In this document: one piece after another, positions 37,869-49,670 of the stretch | Layout of the letters: every line of letters begins with the position of its first letter | How positions within the stretch are numbered: position 1 is the stretch's first letter | From: Echinometra lucunter | Lineage: Eukaryota; Echinodermata; Echinoidea; Camarodonta; Echinometridae | Direction of reading: 5' to 3' | Assembly (NCBI GenBank): GCA_029962745.1 | Contig: CM057159.1 | Coordinates: 28,909,898 to 28,973,897, forward strand | Length of the DNA: 64,000 bases | The notes under the pieces: model-generated | The model's database searches: none | What the model was told of the DNA's origin: nothing | What the model saw: the letters and a program-made list of their open reading frames with translations, nothing else | Translations under genes and position numbers: made by a program

Positions 37869-38355
37869 AGGCATTGGCTAACTTTGTGAGCAGCTGATTT
37901 AAAAAATTCTCAAACTAAGATGAAACATGTGTATGAGTACTTGTATTTGTACTCAAAAACCCTGAAACCAACCATAATTTGAAATGAAAAAGTGTAAGTT
38001 AGACGCAAACGGCGATTTTATTATCCTTCATCTCACGAGACAATCACTAAGAGGACCACTTTGCTTGAATTTGAAAATGCCGTTATGTGCCTCCCGCCGC
38101 GTGATTCGCGAATACACACAGTACGGTAAGGTGAGTCATACGCGCATGCGCATTCCTTATGTCTATTCTGTGCAACTGACCCTCTTATAGTTTTCAAACA
38201 TTGGTTCACATTTTTTATATTTAAAAATACTTCCTGTGGATATTATACTTTGAAACTTTCAGACTGGTATTTTTACACTATAACCCTTATGTTTATCCCA
38301 TTTTCAAGTAATAAAACAAGATTTTTTAAAATCATAATAATGTTAACCAATGTCT
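37869..38355 (+). mobile_element. TTAA-flanked MITE (487 bp), copy A
   Basis: Flanked by TTAA at 37865 and 38356. The inverted ends are AGGCATTGGCTAAC and GTTAACCAATGTCT. It is the same sequence as copies at 44912-45388 and 47192-47679 (both inverted relative to this one) and a truncated copy at 55675-55871. TTAA target duplications point to piggyBac-type mobilisation. It contains a TGAGTCA (AP-1) site at 38132-38138 and CGCGCATGCGCA (NRF1 consensus) at 38141-38152. Confidence 0.92.
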
Positions 38356-38369
38356 TTAAAGGTGTACTA

Positions 38370-40290
38370 ATCACCAAAAGATATTTTGCTCTGTATGCTA
38401 GGGATGCATTGTCCATGAACTACTTTGAAAATATGAGCATCAAATAGTACTTTTATAAAAAATATATTGCTAGTTCAAAATACCTTCAGTGAACAAAAAA
38501 TGTGACTGGTGAGTAGACTAGTCAACGAATTAGGACGTTCACAGAATACAGTCATTTGATTCCACCCTTTATGTTATGTAACAGTTTCTTCAAACTATTA
38601 ACCCCTATAATCCTAGGTCATTTTTATTTATTCATTTATCCATTCATTCATTTATTTCATCTTCTTTTTTTTGGGGGGGGGGGGGGGGGAGGAGGCAGGG
38701 ATTATATCATTCGTACTAGGTGTAGTTGATGTACACAAATTATTTCTTCAAGTAATTGCTGCATCATTATATACATGTACACCTGTATATGTTAAAGCAC
38801 ACATGGAGACAATATGAACATAATGACAATACTGGCGCAACCAAAATTCATTAAGAAAGCACTAGTCCTCATATCATAATCTAAAATCTTTGACCTGTCC
38901 TAAACAATGTTACACTGTTACTACAGTCTTGAAGGCCATGAATAAAGTGACATTATATCCTGAAAAGTGCATGGTATGAAGCCAAAAACCACTGCACTTC
39001 CTTCAAATAGGTTAACCCTGCCAGTTATCAGGACTTCCTGATCATTCATTTTTTAAAGACATCTGTTAGTATCTGTAAAAATACTGTATTTATAATTGCA
39101 AAACTTATCATGTAATGGACCAGCCATAACACTTTACAAGGACACTTTTAAGCAGCAACTTAAAAACTAAAAATCTACACAACTCGAAATCAAACATCTG
39201 TGGAGTCTTCTTTAACCAGCATGTAAAGGAAATATAGTGTGCATTAATCCTTAACCTGCTGAACATTAAGCCTGACATAAGTCGGGCTAGGGTCTATAGA
39301 AGTGTGTGTTATAATGAAATCAAATTTGTACTCAACTGGTTAATACTGTGCACAGAAAACACATACATGTACATGTGAGGATGTTATCTATTTTTAGTCT
39401 ACTATGTTGTTAAATCAGTCTGCTACATTTCTAAAACATAAAAAAAAGTGATACATTGCATTTAACAAATAAAAGCTAGATTTCATATATTATGATCATT
39501 CTAACCATGGACCTATTACGGATGGACGTTGCATATTTTGTTAACGAATTCATTGTGATTGTCTCCGTCATTGTCATCTCAATAACATTCCGTACAAGTT
39601 TCTTCACTTTGATCCCATGATGTCCACCGCCGATTAGCCGGGAGCTGAAAATAGCAAGACAGTGATGTGACATATAATACTGTAAAAACTATATGCGCAG
39701 ACGATTATCAGTCTCTTAAATCATGGAAAATCAAAGTGCAGTTTCGGTTTAGAATTGGAAATTGTTCTGTATGTTATATTTTGAAAAACATGTTGATATT
39801 ACCAGATAGAGGTTATATTTTGATTGATTGTTTGTGATTTAAAATCCCGTTTACCCCAATTTCCTCATAACATTCCAGAGTTACAACGAACGGGGCTTAT
39901 AAAGATCATGGCCTTCTAATTGTTATATAAGGTCATAAGGGTGTCCGAGAGTTTGCGAATCAGTAATAATCAATTTCATATCACCAAAATCGTCTGCTAT
40001 CCAAGTTTGCTGCTCCCCATTGGTAATGTTTTTTAATATAAAACACTCTCTTACAAAGCACACTATCCAAACAAAAAACAGAGGAAAACGGCTCCTTTGT
40101 CAATGACCAAAATACTAACGCAGTAGCTATTGTTAGAACAGCTGAATTTCCTCATTTTAAGATGCACATAATCTGAAGTCGGTGGAAATCATGTGATCAA
40201 AGGAACAATGTCCATCTGTAATGGGTCCATGTTCTAACTAGTACTTATATTACACATTTCATGATATATTTCTACCATTACTGACTAAAA
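38370..40290. other. Downstream of the first CARD gene; likely 3' UTR plus intergenic
   Basis: No coding exon identified. A G-run lies at about 38675-38690. A GC-richer stretch at 39490-39660 has a minus-strand AG acceptor but no consistent frame. Part of this region probably belongs to the 3' UTR of the gene at 40297-41645. Confidence 0.4.
39250..39345. mobile_element. Mini MITE, about 95 bp, TTAA-ended family
   Basis: TTAACCTGCTGAACATTAAG to CTCAACTGGTTAA has inverted ends. The core GTCTATAGAAGTGTGTGTTA aligns with the copies in PIH1D1 and 3' of exon 6 of LRP2BP. Confidence 0.7.
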
Positions 40291-40296
40291 CATAAG

Positions 40297-41645
40297 TCAA
40301 TGGTAATACACTTGTGTATTACTACTTCCCATTATAACAAAGTTGTTATGGCCAGCTATCCTGAATGTGCTGCTACCCGTTGCTGGTGGTAATGATGGTG
40401 GTGGTGCCTGTGGAAGCTGCTGGGGTTGTGGTGGTGGTTGTGGTGGCATCTGTTGTAGTGATTGTGACTGTGGTACTTGGAATGGCTGAGAGCAGAGTGT
40501 TGAAGGCTGGCTAAGAGTGTCTTCTTCCAGTTGAGTGATTCCCAGATCTGGTTGCTCTGTAGATGTAAATAATCAATTATACATGTGCTTACTTACATCA
40601 ACATTTAACACAAGCTATTTACAAGTTACTCTAATCAAAACAAGATGAAAAACATTAACATATTGGAGGACAATTCCACACAAACAAATAGCTAGTTTTA
40701 AAAACATCAACAAATAATCAGGAAAGAGAATAAAAGTTTTATATTATTTACACATTTATTATTACATCATTTATGTCATGGTTCCTAGACTTTGGTTTCA
40801 TCATGCTTTAGGATTAATCAAAGTTACTATTGATTTTTGTTCAGAATTCATGTCTACCAAACATTATGAAAAGTGGATTCAAGTATTCTTATGTTGGTTT
40901 GAACTTTAAGAACTTTTTAAGGACAGCTACTATTAAAGGTCATGGTCTGTAAAAAGAAGAATTCACTATTAAGAATAACAGAATTTTTGCTGTTGATATT
41001 ACCTGGTTGTGATTTATTTGGTGAAGGTACTGGAAGAGTAGCTGGATCAATCTCGGTGGAATCTAGTCTTTGCACCAGATGTTCATAGACATCGTTTTCT
41101 AGCAGTGACCTCCTAAAGGCCTGGTAGGCTGTTGGTCCTCTTCGCATTAGTTTGGTCATCAGACGTCTTGTCTTTTGCTGGGGAACATACAGAGTGCCAA
41201 AAAGAAACATGAACTTAAAGACATGAGTAACATTAAATGCACTTTAATTATGTCAGTAAGAATTAAATCAATTCACGTGAAAGACAAATTGCATTAGGTG
41301 ACCAAGGATTAATATTAAAATGGCACTGTGATACAGGCAGTGAGGGGGCAAAGCATCCTACACTTAGCAATTGATACCCCCTCCATGCACTGTCTGCTCT
41401 CAACATTCCAGCATGCCCTTCACAAAACGTCTATAAATTGTCTGTAATGGATGCTTATGCAGAATTATCCCATAGCAACCATATCCCAACCTTACCTTTT
41501 TTGTTTCTGCAGCTTCAATTTCTTCAACCATGTCGAAATCTAGAATGAGCTCTTGGACAAGATATGGGATAACATCCTCACTGTCTAAGGAATCCAACAA
41601 ATAGGTCCAATTCTTCTGTAAAGTCATACGATCTATTGCATCCAT
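40297..41645 (-). CDS. CARD-domain adaptor with Pro/Gln-rich linker and RHIM-like C-terminus
   Basis: Three coding exons (41496-41645, 41003-41177, 40297-40556) give 194 aa; a 5' UTR exon donor lies at 43806. Residues about 8-95 form a death-fold CARD of the caspase-2/-9/CRADD type: LDSLDSEDVIPYLVQELIL, then an exon border inside the domain, then LMTKLMRRGPTAYQAFRRSL and VYEHLVQRL. The RRGP-x-A-x-x-x-F signature is typical of caspase-2-like CARDs. No caspase or death domain follows. Residues 130-170 are a Pro/Gln-rich linker, and the protein ends FRIAGHNNFVIMGSSNTQV plus YYH. That tail recurs in the paralogue at 49671-52089. A role as an adaptor in cell-death or innate immune signalling is inferred from the domain. 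The intron between UTR exon and exon 2 is full of LINE relics. I do not recognise a named orthologue. Confidence 0.82.
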
Positions 41646-42254
41646 TGCACTTCCTCTGGTAGCTGTAGTTGTCTGCAAAAAGTGAAGTAATGAAAGAATG
41701 AATGCACCATATATAGACCCAAAATAGATCTACAAGCTACATGTACAATGAACACAGCTCTTCTCTATCAAAGTTAACTTAGGGTCAGTAGCAGAGCAGA
41801 GAATTGGCCAAAAGCTAATTTCAGTCATACCTCTGAATACAAGGTTGCTCCTGGTAAAATGGTAGAAATCAACCTCCAAATATGGGTGTTGACATGGTTT
41901 TCAGCCTATAGTTTCCAGTCACTTTGTAGTTGCATTTTCTATTCTTCCTTTATACATTCCTTGGAAAATTTCCCTTCAGATGGTGAATCTCATGAAAACT
42001 CACTTATTTTTTTCCGTTTGGATGAAAAGCGTCCAACACAATTAATCCTAACCCGGTGTTGCAGAGAGTAGTCAAGCTCTCCTCCTGAATTGGTAAATGT
42101 ATGGCAGGGGTCCTAAGCTACCTACATGCAAACTGTGCAATGTGACACATTAAATCCTGTGCCAAGCTTCTGATGAGATCGAGCAACAGGCCTGAGATTT
42201 CCTGGAGAAAATTGCTAATTTTCCTTTCATTTTGTGATATTATCATCAGTTTAA

Positions 42255-42520
42255 TAAGTGAGGAGAAATTCACATATGTCAGTTTCAAAATCAAGATTTT
42301 CATTCATGTACTCTCTTCGAGGTCATCGCTTCAAGATACAGAAGCGACATGTACGATTGAACATCAGAAAGAATAACTTCACGCATAGAGTTGTCAACCA
42401 CTGGAATATGTTACCTAAGGCGGCAGTTGAGGCATCCACGGTCAATGGATTCAAGACAGAAGTAGATGCTTTTCTCACAAGAAAATATAATAGATTCACT
42501 TATCTGCCCAATTAGATTAT
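42255..42520 (+). mobile_element. LINE reverse-transcriptase C-terminus, first copy
   Basis: The plus strand encodes LRGHRFKIQKRHVRLNIRKN, then FTHRVVNHWNMLPKAAVEAS and GFKTEVDAFL, the classic end of CR1/Jockey-like ORF2. It comes before, not after, the more N-terminal part at 42600, so it belongs to a separate insertion. Confidence 0.85.
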
Positions 42521-42599
42521 TTGATTAGGTGCATTCAGTACTGCACCACTATAACAAGAAGTCAAGCTTATTATGGATAGAACATGCAGTGGAAGTTAA

Positions 42600-43620
42600 C
42601 TGAAAATGGGAGGGCATCAAAAGACTTTTGTCTTCCAAGGAGCCCGACAAGACAGGTGAATACAGGTGAATGTATGCTTGGGATGATTTGTCAAAGCCTG
42701 TCTGGCTTCTCTACAAAGCAGATCAGAGAAGTTGCATTTACCCGTCTAGTGAGACCTCATCTAGAATATGCTTGTAGTCACTTGCACGAATGCCAGGTTA
42801 TCATCAGATAACCTTGCACTGAATTAGGCCTGTACAGTGGAAATTGCTGACAATAGGAAAGTAGTGTTCTCTGTCACATTTCTGGGACAGAGGAACAAGA
42901 GCAGTGATCAGAAAAAGATTTCTCAAAATTCATTTGATGAAGATAATTTAGATCCAATTGAAGGAATGGAATGAAAATAGGATATGTTATCATACTGTCA
43001 TACTGGGTGTAAAAAGCAAACATTTTCCAAGAATTTGTTGATTGTTTTAGTGATGTCTATGTCCAACTATAGAGGGCAGCATTTCACATAAATTTGCACA
43101 GCTCACCATACCAATGGCTCCCTGAGTGGCTTGTAGTGGGATCCCCACTTATGTATTAAACCATTAACAAACTTGAAGGTGTTCAAAACAGAAAGGCAAG
43201 ATTGTCACTGGCAAATACGGAAGAGACATGTCCATGTATCAAACCTAAAAAGTGAACTGAAATGGCAAACACTTCAAAATAGTTGTTTTGTGGCTAGGCA
43301 CTTATGAAATCCATCAAAGGCCAAGTTGCCATACCCAAACTCGCACACATAACACAACCCAAGAAAATACAGAAGGGGCACCACACTCTCTTCTCCTCAA
43401 ATATTGCATGCAACACTGCCAACAGTGACACTTCTGCTTCACTTTCTTTCCAAGAAACATTTGGGCCTGGAAGTTGGCTGGAACCTACTACGGTCCTTAT
43501 TGTCAGCAACACAGTAGAGGTCTTCTTCAATTCAAAACCAGACTCTGGGAAGCTGGAAGCAATAAACGGCAATAGCAAATACAAAGGAGCCTCCCCAGCC
43601 TCCCTGTACCACCAGTAAGG
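42600..43620 (+). mobile_element. Second LINE relic, interrupted by a dispersed repeat
   Basis: GMICQSLSGFSTKQIREVAF, then RLVRPHLEYACS (42660-42780), precedes INKLEGVQNRKARLSLANTE (about 43170-43230) and degraded LKSELKWQTLQ and FFPRNIWAWKL-like segments up to 43.6 kb. The expected continuity between LEYA...W and INKLE-x-VQ is broken by the dispersed repeat at 42830-43125. Several frameshifts and stops make it inactive. It lies in the first intron of the CARD gene. Confidence 0.8.
42830..43125 (+). repeat. Dispersed repeat nested in the LINE relic
   Basis: Inverted counterpart of 33950-34220. It splits the reverse-transcriptase relic, so it inserted after that LINE copy. Confidence 0.75.
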
Positions 43621-43805
43621 TAATTTGACTCAACTAAAAGATGAACTAGGAGAGGGTTAGTAATAGTATATAACAGACGCTGCGCTTGATCCAGAGATCG
43701 AGATACCGACCTGACTGGCATTTGGCAAAAGCAAGGTAAAAGAAATCCACAAGTGCAGGGTTTTGTAAACAACATTTTCCGCTACAAAATAAGGGTAAAA
43801 CTTAC

Positions 43806-43870
43806 CTTGTAAAGCACCTCGCAGTAGCCTGAAAACCGTGAAACAAAGACAGAAAAGTCAAACTAGCGCT
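43806..43870 (-). other. Probable 5' UTR exon of the first CARD gene
   Basis: A strong minus-strand donor (TTTACAAG|GTAAG) at 43806 ends GC-richer sequence without a long frame. It lies 2.1 kb upstream of the acceptor at 41672. CpG-containing sequence at 43900-44000 may be the promoter. The exon start is not determined. Confidence 0.5.
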
Positions 43871-44911
43871 GGAGTCTACGGAGGGCAGTCAATTCACATC
43901 ACAACAATCGTGACACTGCTGCGCATGTACGTGTACGTTGTACTTGTAAGCTCCCTTGCTCATTGGCGGAAAGACATCATGTGACCCGGGAATTCCCCTT
44001 TCAACAACGTGCGCTTCCAGTATGTAAACAAAGACCTTTAATCATTCTTCCACCATTCATTTTACAATTTCCCGCCAAAATTATGACATGTCCAGACATG
44101 TTCTACCTTATAACCCAGGGTACTCTTTGCAGTCTCATATAAATGAAAAAGAAAGCAAGAGTCATTTTGTCCAGGAATTCGTTTTCTACTAGTTTCTTGT
44201 TTAGTGAATGCTTGCTAACATCTGCAACAACAAAGACAAACTTGTAGTCCAGATTAATTGACAATGAAATGTACCGTTGCAGAGATGTCAACATCTAAAA
44301 TTAAGATTCTTAGTGTCCTGTATTGCTGTTTTTCCAGATTAATCCTTTTTAAATGTACAATATGATACATGTACTCTGTCCAGTTATTTCTATGCTCACA
44401 CTTTTTTCCCCTTTTGTTTTCCACCTCATTAAATGTAAAGTATGATATGGTATTATAGGTAAATGGACTCTGCCCAGTTATTTTAATACCCACATTGGGT
44501 TTTTTCCCCCCACCTCACTTGTTTTATCATTTACTTGACTCCTTAAAATTTCTACCAGTAGTTGAAATTTGTAACTACATAGAAAATCTGCTATATCCAA
44601 ACGGTTACCAATCCATTATTCTTTGCATGGATCTTTCTCGTGTTATATTCAAATGTGAGTCCAGCTTGAATATGTTTTCCAATCATAATCTGTCTTGCAG
44701 TAGCCCCTGAGACCACAAGCCCACCAGACAAGCATACAAGATTGACAATAAAAAAAAAGACTAATGGTTGCTTGGGCCGTTTTATCATTTGTCAGATGAT
44801 ACACAGGCTAGTAGCCCAGCTGACCAATAATTTTTCCTTCTTTCCATATCAATTTCATTTTAATACAGAAAACTTACATTGTTTGGGGATAATCATACAA
44901 CTGTAGTTTAA

Positions 44912-45388
44912 AGACATTGGTTAACATTGTTATGGTTTTAAAAAATCTTTTTTTGTTACTTGAAAATGGGATAAACATAAGGGTTATAGTGTAAAAATAC
45001 CAGTCTGAAAGTTTCAAAGTATAATATCCACAGGAAGTATTTTTAAATATAAAAAATGTGAACCAATGTTTGAAAAATATACGAGGGTCAGTTGCACAGA
45101 ATAGACATAAGGAGCGTGTATGACTCACCTTACCGTACTATGTGTATTGGCGTATCACGCGGCGGGAGGCACATAACGGCATTTTCAAATTCAAGCAAAG
45201 TGGTCCTCTTAGCGATTGTCTCATGGGACGAAGGATAATAAAATCGCCGTTTGCATCTAACTTACACTTTTTCATTCCAAATTATGGTTGATTTCAGGGT
45301 TTTTGAGTACAAATACAAGTACTCATACACATGTTTCATCTTAGTTTGAGAATCTTAAATCTGCTACTCACAAAGTTAGCCAATGCCT
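44912..45388 (-). mobile_element. TTAA-flanked MITE, copy B
   Basis: Inverse orientation of copy A with TTAA at 44908 and 45389. The TGACTCA site is retained; the NRF1-like site is degraded. Confidence 0.9.
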
Positions 45389-45392
45389 TTAA

Positions 45393-47187
45393 GCTTCTAC
45401 CAACCTTAAGTTTTGTAGGCAAACTTTTGTCCCCTCCTGTGGACTTTCTCAAGCCAAGTGAGCAATCACACTGTATCTAATTGCTGGCTGCTGTCTTGCG
45501 ATCACTGGACCACAGACAGGTGACAATGAGTATTACCAGAGTCAGTGCTCATCACGAGTTGATCCTGTAAACCCATGAAACTTTTTCTTCTGTATCCTTC
45601 TTGATGCCTTTGGCTGTTCCAACTAAAATGACTCCTATTTACAAAATTTAACCATTTAAGATTTTGCAATATGCCTGTTGCCGTAATGAGCTTCTTTTAA
45701 TATTAAAACAATTAATTTTTATTTGTTTCAGCTATTTAACCTATCGACACATTATAATGTATACTAATTGCTAAAAACATGTAACTGTATACTATTGCCA
45801 TTATTCAAACAAATCCATAATGGTATAAGCACAGCAAAGAAACCATTAATTCAATCGAAACAGTTGTATTTCTCTTGCACTTCCATTTATTGAAAAAAGT
45901 TGTGAGTAATGACAAATAATTCTAATCAATTTTGAGCACATGTCAAGTATGTCTCTTTACTCAGTCAAATCAAGACATATTTCATTATTGACAGGTGTTT
46001 AAATTCACACCACCAGTTCAAAGCTTTACATTTACATATGTAATCATTTTACAAATACATGTAAAGCTAAATGTACATGTATCATTTTACTATGAAAGTG
46101 CTGACTACCAACTGAATAAGATTATTTCTTTCTAACCGAGTATAGTTTTCCTCTTGAAGTCAACTTCTATTAAATATGAAATACATGTTTACAATTGACA
46201 ATACTTTTAAAATCATTTATGTTGCTAGTATGGATTATCTGAAATTATTGCTCCCCCCCCCCAAATTACCACCCCAAATGAGAATATTTGTCCAAACATT
46301 TCCAGACAAATCATTTAGTATATTCTTCTCACCAAATATACCATCAGGGTAACTTCTAATTCATATGAGGCATCATTGATGGTCTCACAATGCTAAGGTA
46401 TCTATAGCAAAATAAGCCTGCTGAATTAATTTTTAGAACAAAAATATTGAAAATTGTGATATCCTTTGGGTAGTGATTGATGCTAAATATTATTCTACAG
46501 ATATTGCTCAAGTATCCAAACTGTTTTTAGGTTGCCTTGTAAAGGATAAAACTAATTATTACAATTGTTTAATATTGGAAGATTGTGACCATAGTTGACA
46601 GTAGATGTCAAAGGATGTCAAAGGGTTAACAATAGCAACACATACAGATCATATGCATATTATCCATGGCTGTTTTCAAAGAAATACATTATACCAGAGG
46701 TCAAGTGAACATTTCATGCAAAAGCAGTGAACTGGAGATCAATTTAAAACTTTAGGATCAATAAATTTGAAGACTAGTATGAAAATCAAATTTGTTTACA
46801 TTAACATGCAAGTAAAAATCATATGGGAGTACAATCCTGTATACATGTGCATATGAATTATAGCTTCATAACAATTCCTAATCCTGTCATTTGGTAGGCC
46901 TACAATTCAGCATTGAAAAAGAGGAACATACGGAAATAGGCCCATTCCCTAGTTGTTGAACAAAAGTTTCCCTTAACAACTAAGGAGCTTGCTAGAGGCT
47001 TGCCTGACAATTCGCATGCCATTATGCATAACGGGTGAACTGAATAGTTGGTAACCAAGGGTTCTGGAAACGTGCACAGCAGTCTTAAGTGAAGATGAAG
47101 TATAAGCATGCAGTTAAGGCTTGCTAAGATGTGCTGTGGTAAGCCGTGTCCAAAAAGTGTGGTGGTGTGCAAATGAATGACAAGTGT
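45393..47187. other. Intergenic between two MITE copies, no gene seen
   Basis: AT-rich sequence with a C-run at 46253-46262. A TTTGGTAGGCCTACAATTCA stretch lies near 46.9 kb. No exon was recognised on either strand. Confidence 0.5.
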
Positions 47188-47191
47188 TTAA

Positions 47192-47679
47192 AGGCATTGG
47201 CTAACATTGTTATGATTTTAAAAAAATCTTGTTTTGTTACCTGAAAATGGGATAAACATAAGGGTTATAGTGTAAAAATACCAGTCTGAAAGCTTCAAAG
47301 TATAATATCCACAGGAAGTATTTTTAAATATTAAAAATGTGAGGCAATGTTTGAAAAGTATACGAGGGTCGGTTGCCCAGAATAGACATAAGGAGTGCAC
47401 ATGCGCGTATGACTCACCTTACCGTACTGTGTGTATTGGCGTATCACGCTGCGGGAGGCACATAACGGCATTTTCAAATTCAAGCAAAGTGGTCCTCTTA
47501 GTGATTGTCTCGTGAGACGAAGGATAATAAAATCGCCGTTTGCGTCTAACTTACACTTTTTCATTCCAAATTATGGTTGGTTTCAGGGTTTTTGAGTACA
47601 GATACAAGTACTCATACACATGTTTCATCTTAGTTTGAGAATTTTTTAAATCAGCTACTCACAAAGTTAGCCAATGCCT
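47192..47679 (-). mobile_element. TTAA-flanked MITE, copy C
   Basis: Flanked by TTAA at 47188 and 47680, same orientation as copy B and only 2.3 kb from it. It retains the AP-1 site and a near-consensus NRF1 site (CACATGCGCG). Confidence 0.92.
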
Positions 47680-48033
47680 TTAAGATGAATAATGCAACAA
47701 GGGGGCCATATATGCACACTAACCTGCGTGTTGTGAGATATAATAATTTGACATGTGCTATGATTTAAAAAAAAATTGAGTTATGTTGTTTATTGCCGCA
47801 TATGTGACGAAGTCATAAAGGTCACACACATACCCACCTGTCTCTATGTTTAAAGATACAGAAATGTGAGGTGCATCATGCTTATTTCATAAGTAAAAAC
47901 AAAGAATCTAAAACAATTTTACAGCATTATATGCGAATAAGCTTCATCATGCAAACTCGTATCAGTTACAACATTCACTACGTGGGTCTTTATCAGCTCG
48001 AGCTTAGCAATAGCCAGCTATTTGGGGGATCAG

Positions 48034-48565
48034 CAGTGGCGGCACCAAGGGGGGGCATGGGGGGGCATTTGCCCCCCCCACTCAGAAGCTTTGCCCCCCC
48101 AGAAATTTTGAGAACTGAAAAGAAAAATTATACTGTAATTTGTAAATAAGTAGATGTTGTCATAAACATCATATTCAAGCTGTGAAGTGCTCTAAAATAC
48201 CATTTTCCGCTCTTCAAAACTTCGATTGAAAACAAAAGAGTGGTTATTTTTGGCTCGCTCGCTTCGCTCGCTCGTCATATTTTAAAATTTCTTTTCTAAA
48301 ATGCAATTAAAAACAAGAAAAGTAGCCATTTTTGGCTCGCTCGCTTCGCTCGCTCGTCATATTTCAAAATATTTATTCAAAAATGCGATTAAAAACCGAA
48401 AAAGCGGTTATTTTTTGTTCGCTCGCTTTGCTCGCTCACAAAATTGATGTTAAAATGTGTGTAAGAGGACGCAAAAAAAAAATTGACTGTCCGGCCCTGC
48501 CCCCCCACCATTTTCTTTTGCCCTCCATTTGCCCCCCCACTTTAACAATCCTGGTGCCGCCACTG
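48034..48565. mobile_element. Non-autonomous hAT element, 532 bp, 8-bp TSD
   Basis: The inverted ends CAGTGGCGGCACCA and TGGTGCCGCCACTG are flanked by GGGATCAG on both sides (48026-48033 and 48566-48573). The 5' CAGTGGCG ends and 8-bp target duplication are hAT hallmarks. The interior holds three repeats of about 100 bp, each with a GCTCGCTCGCTTCGCTCGCT palindrome-like core. No transposase. Confidence 0.93.
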
Positions 48566-48662
48566 GGGATCAGGGGTAATAGCCTGAACTCAGCGGAAGC
48601 GTGTAATCACATCCACATCAGCTCAAGCCCTGTAAATTGCAATCTATCACAAGCTATAGCAT

Positions 48663-48821
48663 GGGTGCCACGTTGCATAAAACTTGCTATTATAGTAACT
48701 TTGCCATCAATGGTAACTTTCATGGAATACTGGATTTTGATTGGCTGTTGAGCGATGTTACCATGGTAGTTACCATTGATGGCAAAGTTACTGTAATAGC
48801 AAGTTTTATGCAACAGCACCC
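48663..48821. mobile_element. 159-bp near-perfect palindromic MITE
   Basis: Both arms (about 60 bp) read GCATAAAACTTGCTATTATA, then GTAACTTTGCCATCAATGGT, in opposite directions around a short loop with GATTTTGATTGGCTG. It begins GGGTGCCACGTTGCA and ends TGCAACAGCACCC. Confidence 0.9.
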
Positions 48822-48869
48822 TGATGTTGGCGAAAGTGCATGATGGAATCAATAAGGCAGCTCTTGAAG

Positions 48870-49400
48870 CTTGAGCTGATGAAGATGCGTCAAAAAGCCC
48901 ACTATTTTGTCATTTAGTGGGCAATTCTGTCCAAGATCTGGGTGGCTTACATTTTAAGCGAAAAAAGTGGGCTAATTCTGTCTTCATCTCAGAAATAGTT
49001 TGCAATTCTCTGATCAGAATCATCAGACTATTTCATGGGATCAGAAATAGCAGGCTTTTCTTCAAGCTCAAGCTGATGAAGATGCATCATATGAAGATCT
49101 CTTTATACCGAGTTTCCACTGCAGTGGACTAATTCTGTCTTCATCTCAGAATTAGCTTGCCATTCTTTGATTGGAATAATTCATGGGATCAAAAATAGCA
49201 GTCTATTCTTCAAGCTCAAGCTGATGAAGATGCATCATATGAAGATCTCTTTATATCGAGTTTCCACTGCAGTGGGCTAATTCTGTCTTCATCTCAGAAT
49301 TAGCTTGCCATTCTCTGATTGGAATAATTCATGGGATCAGAAATAGCGGGCTATTCTTCAAGCTCAAGCTGATGAAGATGCACCTAATGAAGATACAGGT
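48870..49400. repeat. 148-bp tandem repeat, about 3.5 copies
   Basis: TTCAAGCTCAAGCTGATGAA recurs at 49061, 49209 and 49357, with a diverged, partly inverted copy near 48870. It also carries GTCTTCATCTCAGAATTAGC in each unit. It lies just 3' of the hAT and palindromic MITEs. Confidence 0.9.
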
Positions 49401-49670
49401 CTGAAATTTAATCTACAGTGCATCTCAATCTCATAGGCCCTAAACAAAGCACACAAATTACACATACTGTAGTTAGGCTACACTCAAGGATGATTGGACT
49501 GTCAGTGTCAAAACAGATTCTTCATGGCCAGATAAAGTGGGTATGTCACCATGATGTGTAACAGCCAACACATACTCCACCATTTGCTCCGATGAGCTGG
49601 GAGTTGAAAAATGAAGGATGCAAGTAACATGTCTATCCAGAGTTCATACTAAGGAATGTATCTTCCTGCA

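Noticed and set aside
39476..39673. Minus-strand exon containing GGGHHGIKVKKLVRNVIEM
   Set aside because: No consistent donor or neighbouring exon and no recognised family; may be the 3' UTR of the CARD gene.
42255..43620. Host gene encoding the conserved RT-like residues
   Set aside because: Frameshifts, stops and reversed order of parts show two dead LINE fragments inside an intron.
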